This document shows, in pieces, positions 1 through 5,424 of a stretch of 6,158 nt of DNA. The stretch's first letter is position 1. Each line of letters begins with the position of its first letter. This DNA comes from Methylocystaceae bacterium UBA5192. GTDB lineage: Bacteria > Pseudomonadota > Alphaproteobacteria > Rhizobiales > Beijerinckiaceae. Position numbers and translations under genes: made by a program. The stretch lies in NCBI GenBank assembly GCA_002412985.1, contig DHWC01000046.1:571-6728 (forward strand), read 5' to 3'. Under the pieces are notes generated by a model that had not been told where the DNA came from, did no database searches, and was given only the letters and a program-made list of their open reading frames with translations.

Positions 1-398
1 CCATCTCGCGCGTCAATACCTACAGCAACTTTTCCAGGATAGAGTCGCGCTGCTTCCCTTACAAAGGAAGGATCATTCACTGCCGCTGTACCAATGATGA
101 CGCGGCTAACCCCCTTATCCAACCAGCCCGCCAGAGTACGCATATCCCTGACGCCGCCTCCTAATTGAACAGGTATTTTTAACTTGTGAAGAATATCTTC
201 TACTGCCTGTCTGTTGCGCGGCGCACCTGCAAAAGCGCCATCAAGATCGACGACATGCAAATATTCAAATCCCTGCTGTTCAAAAGATAAGGCCTGATCA
301 ACAGGGTTGCTATTAAAAACCGTCGCCCGCTCCATATCGCCTTGTACGAGACGCACACATTGGCCTTCTTTTAAATCGATTGCAGGAAACAAAATCAC
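1..398 (-). CDS. hisA: HisA, ProFAR isomerase (partial, 3' end outside window)
   Basis: This is the N-terminal 132 codons of the cytoplasmic isomerase that converts ProFAR to PRFAR, the fourth step of histidine biosynthesis, in a (beta/alpha)8 barrel. My translation begins MILFPAIDLKEGQCVRLVQG and reaches GIDARD at the window edge. The two acid-base aspartates of the family are visible: D8 in AIDL and D129 in GIDAR. The phosphate-binding QLGGGVRD loop is at residues 78-85 and VIIGTAAV at 100-107. The start is GTG at 398-396, lying inside the hisH stop (GTGA overlap). It is preceded by AGGGTGG (410-404) with 5 bases of spacing, so translation is probably coupled to hisH. No frameshift is seen. 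About 110 further residues, and probably hisF, should lie to the left. Identification is firm. Confidence 0.96.
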   Translation of the reverse strand, partial: MILFPAIDLKEGQCVRLVQGDMERATVFNSNPVDQALSFEQQGFEYLHVVDLDGAFAGAPRNRQAVEDILHKLKIPVQLGGGVRDMRTLAGWLDKGVSRVIIGTAAVNDPSFVREAARLYPGKVAVGIDARD

Positions 399-1045
399 GG
401 ACGCCACCCTAAAAAGTTAGCAATAAGCGCAAGACCAAGCCCCTGGCTCTTTTCAGGATGGAATTGAACGCCAATGAGATTATCACGCGCAACAGCCGCA
501 GTAAGCGGTGCGCCATAAGTTGTATAGGCTAAGACATCTGCTGGATGATCAGGGATGAAGTGATACGAATGCACAAAATAAGCATGCAATCCGCTCCCTC
601 CCGTAACAATATTCTTAAAAACAGCGTGGGGACGCGTGAGATCAAGCGTATTCCAACCCATATGCGGAATTTTAAGCGCGGTGTCGGCAGGTTTTATCGC
701 CTGAACGTCGCCGGCAATCCATCCCAATCCCGGCGTCTCACCATGCTCTAACCCCCGAGCCGCCATGAGCTGCATCCCAACGCAAATACCCAAAAAAGGT
801 TGTCGCCGTCGATGCGTCACCTCAGTTAAAGCGTCATAAAGTCCATTTAACGCCATTAAACCGCGACGACAGTCGGCGAAAGCGCCTACGCCAGGCAAGA
901 CAACGCGATCCGCCTTTGCAACAATATCTGGATCGCTAGTTACAATAATCTCGGTCTTTATGTGTGCTTCATTCGCCGCACGCTCAAAGGCTTTTCGGGC
1001 TGAATGCAAATTCCCAGATCCATAATCAATAATGACTGTAGTCAC
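395..1045 (-). CDS. hisH: HisH, imidazole glycerol phosphate synthase glutamine amidotransferase subunit
   Basis: HisH hydrolyses glutamine and channels the ammonia to HisF, which makes imidazole glycerol phosphate and AICAR. The 216-residue protein is a class I (triad) glutamine amidotransferase of normal length. It opens with VIIDYGSGNLHSA (residues 4-16), has the PGVGAF turn at 51-56 and the nucleophile C88 in GICVGMQ. H196 and E198 in QFHPEKS complete the triad. The interface segment YFVHSYH is at 156-162. The start codon is GTG at 1045-1043, sharing GTGA with the stop of the upstream DUF2628 gene; GGGAG (1058-1054) sits 8 bases before it. The stop in turn overlaps the hisA start. It is therefore the middle member of a translationally linked trio. 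Nothing is missing from the active site. Confidence 0.97.
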   Translation of the reverse strand: MTTVIIDYGSGNLHSARKAFERAANEAHIKTEIIVTSDPDIVAKADRVVLPGVGAFADCRRGLMALNGLYDALTEVTHRRRQPFLGICVGMQLMAARGLEHGETPGLGWIAGDVQAIKPADTALKIPHMGWNTLDLTRPHAVFKNIVTGGSGLHAYFVHSYHFIPDHPADVLAYTTYGAPLTAAVARDNLIGVQFHPEKSQGLGLALIANFLGWRP

Positions 1046-1470
1046 GCATTCTGCTCCCGACCAGAAGTCAACATGTCAGGATTGCGCCAACGTGAAAAAA
1101 AAACTTCCTCCGCCTCTTCCTCATTGTCGCCAATAACTAAATCTCGCGCGATGTAGCCACGGCGTTCCAATAACAACGCATAAAGATGAGTAGCTTCAAA
1201 ACCGAACCAGGCAGCAAAAACAAAGCTCAGTAATAAGACTCCTTCTGCTGGAAAACCAAGCTTTAATGAAGCGTAACCGCAAACACTCGCTCCAATGAGC
1301 CAAAGCGTCGCCATCGCCCAAGCACCCTTCCAAAGCAGCCATAAGGGCCCAAAGCAAAACGCTGGAAAGGAAAAGCCATCGCGCAGAAATATAATTTTTT
1401 CGATGCGCGATGTATCTTCTGACGTCGTAGCTTTTGAGACCGGCGGACAGTGAACCGTATAAATGGCCAT
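1042..1470 (-). CDS. DUF2628 family small membrane protein
   Basis: This 142-residue protein has no known biochemical function. The segment FLRDGFSFPAFCFGPLWLLW (residues 28-47) matches the signature I know for the DUF2628 family. Two hydrophobic stretches, about 40-67 and 76-101, are likely membrane helices, the second possibly preceded by a short tight turn. There is no signal peptide. The C-terminal tail is strongly acidic (EEEAEE at 117-122) and probably cytoplasmic. The start ATG has AAGGAG (1485-1480) 9 bases upstream. It lies 44 bases after hisB and overlaps the hisH start by 4 bases (GTGA). From memory, a gene of this family sits between hisB and hisH in many Rhizobiales, so the position is conserved. 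That suggests co-expression but does not show a role in histidine synthesis. Confidence 0.85.
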   Translation of the reverse strand: MAIYTVHCPPVSKATTSEDTSRIEKIIFLRDGFSFPAFCFGPLWLLWKGAWAMATLWLIGASVCGYASLKLGFPAEGVLLLSFVFAAWFGFEATHLYALLLERRGYIARDLVIGDNEEEAEEVFFSRWRNPDMLTSGREQNA

Positions 1471-1514
1471 GCTGGGCCGCTCCTTGGCTGTAATCTTAAA
1501 ACTGAGTTTTTGCG

Positions 1515-2111
1515 CTATGCCGTCAACGTGCCTTTTGTTGACGGAGCCTCGCTCTGTGACCGCCTAGGATCATGCGCAATTGCTCTACCAAAAGCGCGCG
1601 CAAATCCCTTAAAGGCGCTTTCAGCAATGTGATGGCTATTGACCCCGCGGAGGCTGTCTATATGCAAGCCAACCCGAGCATGCACCGCAAAAGCCTGAAA
1701 AAACTCTCTCATCAGCTCAGTATCAAATTCGCCGATGCGTTGAGCTGGAAAAGTTACATTGTAAACGAGAAAAGGTCGTCCTGAGATATCAATGACAACA
1801 CGCGTTAACGCCTCGTCGAGCGGCGCATGCGCTTCTCCATAACGCGCAATTCCCTTGCGATCGCCCAAAGCTCGATCGACGGCTTGGCCTAAAGCTATGC
1901 CTACATCCTCGACAGAATGATGGCCATCAATATGCAGATCGCCCTTAGCCAATACCTTGAGATCAAGGGGAGCATGCCGCGCAATCTGATCAAGCATATG
2001 GTCAAAAAAACCAATGCCCGTGGTGATATCTCCCGTGCCAGCTCCCTCAAGATTAATCGTGACGGAGATGCTCGTCTCTTTAGTATTGCGCTCAATTGTT
2101 GCGCTGCGCAT
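1515..2111 (-). CDS. hisB: HisB, imidazoleglycerol-phosphate dehydratase
   Basis: This enzyme dehydrates imidazole glycerol phosphate to imidazole acetol phosphate; it forms a 24-mer with two Mn ions per site. The protein is monofunctional, with no fused histidinol phosphatase domain as in E. coli. Both metal-binding repeats are present: HHSVED at residues 64-69 and HHIAES at 160-165. FDHML at 36-40, HAPLDEAL at 95-102 and the C-terminal PSTKG at 190-194 are also typical. I chose ATG at 2111 because it gives 198 residues, the normal family length, and AAGG lies 9 bases upstream. The frame stays open another 39 codons to a GTG at 2228, but that extension is arginine- and glycine-rich and unlike the family. 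This is the first his gene of the leftward run. No run of histidine codons that would suggest attenuation is seen upstream. Confidence 0.96.
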   Translation of the reverse strand: MRSATIERNTKETSISVTINLEGAGTGDITTGIGFFDHMLDQIARHAPLDLKVLAKGDLHIDGHHSVEDVGIALGQAVDRALGDRKGIARYGEAHAPLDEALTRVVIDISGRPFLVYNVTFPAQRIGEFDTELMREFFQAFAVHARVGLHIDSLRGVNSHHIAESAFKGFARAFGRAIAHDPRRSQSEAPSTKGTLTA

Positions 2112-2131
2112 GGAAATTGACCTTTTTGGTG

Positions 2132-2147
2132 CCCCTCCTCGAAGGGG
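2132..2147 (-). repeat. Stem-loop in hisB leader, just upstream of the RBS
   Basis: CCCCT (2132-2136) and AGGGG (2143-2147) form a 5-bp stem with a 6-base loop. On the hisB transcript the loop and 3' arm contain GAGGAGG, a strong Shine-Dalgarno-like run, but it lies 22 bases before the ATG, too far to serve it. The RBS I assign, AAGG, is unpaired just downstream. A structural or decoy role is possible but unproven. Confidence 0.4.
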
Positions 2148-2206
2148 GAGACGGCAGATTGCGGCGGGTTTTAGCAACTTCACTAGGGTTTCGCCACCCG
2201 CAGATC

Positions 2207-2226
2207 GGGCCACGCCAAGGCGGCCC
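2207..2226 (-). repeat. G+C-rich imperfect stem-loop upstream of hisB
   Basis: GGGC (2207-2210) pairs with GCCC (2223-2226), and CGC (2213-2215) pairs with GCG (2220-2222). There is a 2-base bulge (2211-2212) and a CAAG loop. It lies about 100 bases before hisB and, if the hisB transcript starts further right, would be in its leader. No T-run follows on either strand, so it is not a standard intrinsic terminator. Confidence 0.4.
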
Positions 2227-2252
2227 ACAATGCTCGTGGCCTATCTAGCCAA

Positions 2253-2271
2253 TATGCCTCACAAAGGCATA
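2253..2271. repeat. Perfect inverted repeat TATGCCT-CACAA-AGGCATA
   Basis: The arms are 7 bp and perfectly complementary around a 5-base spacer. It lies in the middle of the divergent hisB-hslV region, 107 bases right of the gap to hisB's likely RBS and 107 bases left of hslV. It could be a protein-binding operator or an RNA hairpin. I see no neighbouring T-run for a terminator and cannot assign a regulator. Confidence 0.4.
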
Positions 2272-2318
2272 AAATTTTGTAAAGCCGGGGGATTGCAGCA
2301 TTAAAAGACTCCAAGAAA

Positions 2319-2347
2319 CTTGCTGAACAGCCTGTTCAACTCTAATT
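2319..2347 (+). promoter_or_regulatory. Candidate hslV promoter, possibly sigma-32-like
   Basis: CTTGCT (2319-2324) and CTAATT (2342-2347) are 17 bases apart. This loosely fits the alphaproteobacterial heat-shock form (CTTG... then CTAT-T) expected for hslVU, whose E. coli homologue is under sigma-32. A start near 2354 would leave a leader of about 24 bases before the hslV ATG. The match is partial at both elements, so this is a suggestion only. Confidence 0.35.
2324..2338. repeat. Perfect dyad TGAACAG-C-CTGTTCA, candidate operator
   Basis: Arms of 7 bp flank one central base, filling most of the spacer of the candidate hslV promoter. The symmetric 15-bp form and the position are what one expects of a dimeric repressor site. 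It resembles SOS boxes but does not match them: GAAC and GTTC are 5 bases apart here, against 4 in the Gram-positive LexA box, and alphaproteobacterial LexA uses the direct repeat GTTC-N7-GTTC. No regulator is assigned. Confidence 0.45.
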
Positions 2348-2377
2348 CCCTCAAATTCACCAGTTTTGTAGGCCATA

Positions 2378-2941
2378 ATGACAAGCGATCACTCTTCCTC
2401 TCCCCTCATGCATGCGACGACAATTATTTTAGTCAAAAAAAACGGACTAACCGTAATTGCCGGCGATGGTCAGGTCAGTCTCGGACAGACGATCATGAAA
2501 GGGAATGCACGCAAAGTCCGCCGCCTTGGCAAGGGCGACGTCATTGCGGGCTTTGCGGGAGCCACTGCGGACGCCTTTACCCTCTTTGAGAGACTGGAAT
2601 CGAAACTCGAACAATATCCAGGACAATTGATGCGCTCATGTGTCGAACTCGCCAAGGACTGGCGAATGGATCGTTATTTACGACGGCTTGAGGCGATGAT
2701 GTTGGTTGCAGATAAGGATGTTGGCCTTGTCCTCACCGGCTCAGGCGATGTGTTAGAGCCTGAAGGTGAAAATCATTGTGCCGTCGCCGCAATCGGTTCT
2801 GGCGGCAATTATGCATTAGCGGCTGGACGCGCATTAATCGACACCCCAGCTGATGCAGAGACCATCGCACGCAAGGCTATGAAGATAGCTGGCGACATCT
2901 GCGTCTATACCAATCATAACCTGGTCATAGAGCAAATTTAA
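2378..2941 (+). CDS. hslV: HslV (ClpQ), ATP-dependent protease peptidase subunit
   Basis: HslV is the N-terminal-threonine peptidase of the cytoplasmic HslUV protease, a dodecamer that works only when HslU docks. The protein is 187 residues. The nucleophile should be T14 (HATTI at residues 12-16). The other catalytic positions fit: K46 (GNARKV), G58 (IAGFAG) and S141 (AIGSGG), matching E. coli mature K33, G45 and S124. The 13 residues before T14 must be removed. E. coli loses only Met, but extensions like this are usual in alphaproteobacteria. I keep ATG 2378, with a weak TAGG 5 bases upstream. The inner ATG at 2408 has only pyrimidines before it. Relative to E. coli there is a 4-residue insertion before S141 (around GENHCAVA). 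hslU follows after 44 bases, in the same operon. Confidence 0.96.
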   Translation: MTSDHSSSPLMHATTIILVKKNGLTVIAGDGQVSLGQTIMKGNARKVRRLGKGDVIAGFAGATADAFTLFERLESKLEQYPGQLMRSCVELAKDWRMDRYLRRLEAMMLVADKDVGLVLTGSGDVLEPEGENHCAVAAIGSGGNYALAAGRALIDTPADAETIARKAMKIAGDICVYTNHNLVIEQI

Positions 2942-2985
2942 TTTCCCAATGAAACGTAATTAACCCTGAGCTAGAGGAACAGACC

Positions 2986-4290
2986 ATGGCGGAATTTTCG
3001 CCGCGTGAAATCGTCTCGGAATTAGATCGTCATATCGTTGGGCAAAATGATGCAAAACGGGCTGTTGCTATCGCGCTGCGCAATCGTTGGCGTCGTTTAC
3101 AACTTAGCGGGCAGATGCGAGAAGAGGTTTTACCAAAAAACATATTAATGATTGGTCCGACTGGCTGCGGCAAAACTGAAATTGCCCGACGACTAGCCCG
3201 TCTCGCTAATGCGCCCTTTTTAAAAGTGGAAGCAACAAAGTTCACGGAAGTTGGTTATGTTGGTCGTGACGTTGAGCAAATCATCCGCGACCTGATCGAA
3301 GTCGCTCTTTCTATGGTGAAGGAACGACGACGGCAAGAAGTGACAATTCGCGCTGAGCAGGCCGTTGAGGAGCGTATCCTTGACGCCTTGGTTGGCGCCG
3401 CCGCTTCTCCCGGAACGCGCGAGTCGTTTCGTCAACGCCTTCGCGCCGGCGAGCTTGAGGAAAAAGAAGTAGAAATTGAACTCACTCAAAATAGCGCCGG
3501 ACCGATCTTCGAACTACCCAATATGCCTGGAGCGAATATTTCTGCTTTTTCCATCAGCGACCTATTTGGGAAAAACTTTCAAGGACGCGGCAAAATAAGA
3601 AAATTAAGCGTAGCTGAAGCCCGTAATCCTCTCCTAGCAGAAGAAAGTGATAAGCTTATCGATCAGGAAGAGAGCATCCGCGAAGCAATCCTAGAAGTTG
3701 AGAACAATGGCATTGTCTTCATAGATGAAATGGATAAAATATGCGCAAGTGAGGGTCGTCGTGGAGCCGATGTATCTCGTGAAGGCGTGCAGCGCGATCT
3801 ACTCCCGCTCATCGAAGGAACAACGGTCACAACCAAACATGGACAGGTTAAAACAGACCATATTTTATTTATCGCCTCTGGCGCATTCCATGTTTCAAAG
3901 CCATCCGACTTGCTACCTGAACTTCAAGGACGCCTACCAATTCGAGTAGAGCTAGCGTCTCTGAAAGAAGATGATTTTCGGCGTATCTTGACCGAAACAG
4001 AAGCCTGTCTGACTAAGCAATACATCGCCTTGTTAAATACAGAAGGCGTTACACTGGAAATTTCGCCTTGCGCAATTGCTGCGATCGCGCGCATTGCTGT
4101 CGCCGTCAATACAGCCGTTGAGAATATTGGCGCTCGACGCCTACAAACCGTCATGGAACGCGTTTTGGACGATATCAGTTTTACCGCTCCAGATCGGATG
4201 GGCGAAAAATTCGTCGTTGACGCAGAATATGTAGAAAATCATATAGGTGATCTGGCTCAAAATAGAGATTTGAGCCGATTCATCCTATAA
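2986..4290 (+). CDS. hslU: HslU (ClpY), AAA+ unfoldase of the HslUV protease
   Basis: HslU is the hexameric AAA+ ATPase that unfolds substrates and threads them into HslV. Its 434 residues match the family length. In order there are SPREIVSELDRHIVGQ (5-20), Walker A GPTGCGKT (57-64) and the substrate-gripping pore loop GYVG (90-93). The inserted I domain spans roughly 110-240 and includes a long charged helix and the ELPNMPG stretch. Walker B follows, IVFIDEMDK (243-251, with D247 and E248), then the arginine finger R316 in LQGRLPIR and sensor 2 in GARRL (382-386). The protein ends in RDLSRFIL, the tail that inserts between HslV subunits to activate them. The ATG has GAGGA (2974-2978) 7 bases upstream. 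It is co-transcribed with hslV. No key residue is missing. Confidence 0.98.
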   Translation: MAEFSPREIVSELDRHIVGQNDAKRAVAIALRNRWRRLQLSGQMREEVLPKNILMIGPTGCGKTEIARRLARLANAPFLKVEATKFTEVGYVGRDVEQIIRDLIEVALSMVKERRRQEVTIRAEQAVEERILDALVGAAASPGTRESFRQRLRAGELEEKEVEIELTQNSAGPIFELPNMPGANISAFSISDLFGKNFQGRGKIRKLSVAEARNPLLAEESDKLIDQEESIREAILEVENNGIVFIDEMDKICASEGRRGADVSREGVQRDLLPLIEGTTVTTKHGQVKTDHILFIASGAFHVSKPSDLLPELQGRLPIRVELASLKEDDFRRILTETEACLTKQYIALLNTEGVTLEISPCAIAAIARIAVAVNTAVENIGARRLQTVMERVLDDISFTAPDRMGEKFVVDAEYVENHIGDLAQNRDLSRFIL

Positions 4291-4305
4291 CCGCTCTCAC
4301 AGCGG
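4291..4305 (+). other. Stem-loop 1 directly after the hslU stop
   Basis: CCGCT (4291-4295) and AGCGG (4301-4305) form a perfect 5-bp stem with a CTCAC loop. It begins on the base after the hslU TAA and ends on the base before the next stem-loop, so the two could stack end to end in RNA. No T-run follows directly. Confidence 0.55.
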
Positions 4306-4337
4306 GGCTGGTTAGAAGCTTAGCTTGCTAATCGGCC
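4306..4337 (+). terminator. Stem-loop 2 after hslU, possible terminator or mRNA 3' stabiliser
   Basis: GGCTGGTTAGAAGC (4306-4319) pairs with GCTTGCTAATCGGCC (4323-4337) around a TTA loop. This gives 14 pairs with one bulged G at 4327. Two pairs (4309-4334, 4311-4332) are G-U, which form only in the plus-strand RNA, so the structure belongs to the hslU/trpS transcript. It lacks an immediate U-tract; the T7 run at 4364-4370 is 26 bases on. It may end or protect the hslVU mRNA, or form part of a trpS leader. Confidence 0.5.
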
Positions 4338-4353
4338 GGAGCATTGCGATAAG
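4325..4353 (+). promoter_or_regulatory. Candidate trpS promoter
   Basis: TTGCTA (4325-4330) and GATAAG (4348-4353) are separated by 17 bases, each matching four of six consensus sigma-70 positions. A start near 4360 would leave about 30 bases before trpS. The -35 overlaps the 3' arm of stem-loop 2. The alternative is read-through from hslU. Confidence 0.35.
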
Positions 4354-4389
4354 ATCGACAAAATTTTTTTCACCAACAACGGCGCGCTT

Positions 4390-5424
4390 ATGACGACTTC
4401 TCTTCAACGGGTGTTTTCTGGTGTTCAATCGACAGGAAATTTACATTTAGGAAATTATCTGGGAGCTATTGTTAAATTTGTCGAGCTACAAAAAAGTTTT
4501 GAATGTCTATACTGTGTCGTTGACCTTCACGCCATAACTGTGCCGCAGAATCCCATTGAGTTACGTAACAATACGCGTGAAATTGCCGCTGCCTTTCTTG
4601 CATGCGGCATCGATCCCAAAAAAAATATTGTTTTTAATCAAAGCCAGGTTCCTGAACATGCAGAACTCGCCTGGGTATTAAATTGTGTTGCCCGCATCGG
4701 ATGGCTCAATCGGATGACCCAGTTCAAAGATAAAGCCGGTAAAGATCGTGAAAACGCCTCTGTTGGCCTACTCGATTATCCCGTGTTGATGGCGGCTGAC
4801 ATTCTCATCTATCGCGCAACGCATGTTCCAGTTGGAGACGATCAAAAACAGCATCTCGAACTCGCGAGAGATATTGCACAAAAATTTAATAATGATTTTT
4901 CTGATTCAATTAGTCGCAATGGCTTTGGCGAAGTATTCTTTCCCTTGCCAGAGCCCCTTATCTCCGGCCCAGCAACGCGCGTAATGAGCCTAAGAGACGG
5001 AACAAAGAAAATGTCCAAATCTGACATATCAGATTACTCGCGCATTAATCTCGCCGATGACGCTGACCAAATTGCGCAGAAGGTCCGTAAGGCCAAAACC
5101 GATCCCGAACCACTCCCAAGCGAGGAGAAGGGGCTCGAAGGACGTCCAGAAGCTGATAATTTAGTAGGTATTTTTGCTGCGCTTTCTGGCCGCACTAAAA
5201 CGGATATTTTAAGCGAATTCGGCGGAGCTAATTTCTCTAACTTCAAAAACGCTCTAGTTGACGTGGCTGTTGCAAAACTCGCACCCATAACTGCCCGCAT
5301 GCGAGAGATAAGAGCGGATGAAGCCTATGTTGACACAATCCTGCGTGACGGGTCGGAACGCGCGCGCGCCATAGCGCGAGAAAATATGAACGCAGTCAAG
5401 GATATCGTTGGCTTCTTGCGCTAA
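4390..5424 (+). CDS. trpS: TrpS, tryptophanyl-tRNA synthetase
   Basis: This cytoplasmic class I synthetase charges tRNA(Trp) with tryptophan. It has 344 residues, the usual bacterial length. The HIGH-type motif is in TGNLHLGNYLGA (15-26). The tryptophan- and ATP-site region includes LLDYPVLMAADILIY (127-141) and VGDDQKQHLELARD (148-161). KMSKS is at 207-211. The C-terminal helical part (about 220-344) binds the anticodon. The start at ATG 4390 gives the expected N-terminus just before RVFSGVQ. No clear Shine-Dalgarno sequence precedes it: the bases before are CAACGGCGCGCTT. It is 99 bases from hslU on the same strand, with stem-loops and a candidate promoter between. No T-box or trp leader peptide was recognised. 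Its stop overlaps that of the convergent glcF. Confidence 0.97.
   Translation: MTTSLQRVFSGVQSTGNLHLGNYLGAIVKFVELQKSFECLYCVVDLHAITVPQNPIELRNNTREIAAAFLACGIDPKKNIVFNQSQVPEHAELAWVLNCVARIGWLNRMTQFKDKAGKDRENASVGLLDYPVLMAADILIYRATHVPVGDDQKQHLELARDIAQKFNNDFSDSISRNGFGEVFFPLPEPLISGPATRVMSLRDGTKKMSKSDISDYSRINLADDADQIAQKVRKAKTDPEPLPSEEKGLEGRPEADNLVGIFAALSGRTKTDILSEFGGANFSNFKNALVDVAVAKLAPITARMREIRADEAYVDTILRDGSERARAIARENMNAVKDIVGFLR

Larger units (their letters stand above)
2112..2377. other. hisB-hslV divergent intergenic region
   Basis: This non-coding stretch separates the divergent his and hsl genes and must hold both promoters. The half next to hisB (about 2130-2230) is visibly richer in G+C and dense in inverted repeats. 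The half next to hslV is A+T-rich and holds the candidate hslV promoter. I found no convincing -35/-10 pair for hisB on the minus strand: TTTACA (2283-2278) is a fair -35, but no good -10 follows at 16-18 bases. No small gene with a ribosome binding site is evident. Confidence 0.8.

Noticed and set aside
545..751. Plus-strand reading frames inside hisH, hisB, hslU and glcF
   Set aside because: They lie opposite or out of frame within strongly conserved genes, match no family I recognise and lack ribosome binding sites.
1498..1510. AAAAC-TGA-GTTTT dyad between hisB and the DUF2628 gene as a terminator
   Set aside because: The stem is five pairs, four of them A-T, and is followed by mixed sequence. 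The next gene is 44 bases on with a good RBS, so an operon is more likely.
2112..2228. HisB starting at GTG 2228 (237 residues)
   Set aside because: The extra 39 residues are rich in Arg, Gly and Pro and unlike any IGPD N-terminus. ATG 2111 gives the standard 198 residues with AAGG at a suitable distance.
2325..2337. LexA (SOS) box at GAACAGCCTGTTC
   Set aside because: The spacing does not fit: alphaproteobacterial LexA uses GTTC-N7-GTTC and the Gram-positive box is GAAC-N4-GTTC. It is retained only as an unassigned operator-like dyad.
2112..2377. Histidine attenuator with a His-rich leader peptide upstream of hisB
   Set aside because: No run of CAT/CAC codons is present in any minus-strand frame, and no hairpin is followed by a T-run.
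4347..4370. Intrinsic terminator formed by CGAT-AAG-ATCG and the T7 run
   Set aside because: The stem is only 4 bp with a 3-base loop, and ACAAAA separates it from the T-run. This is too weak, and it lies just before trpS.
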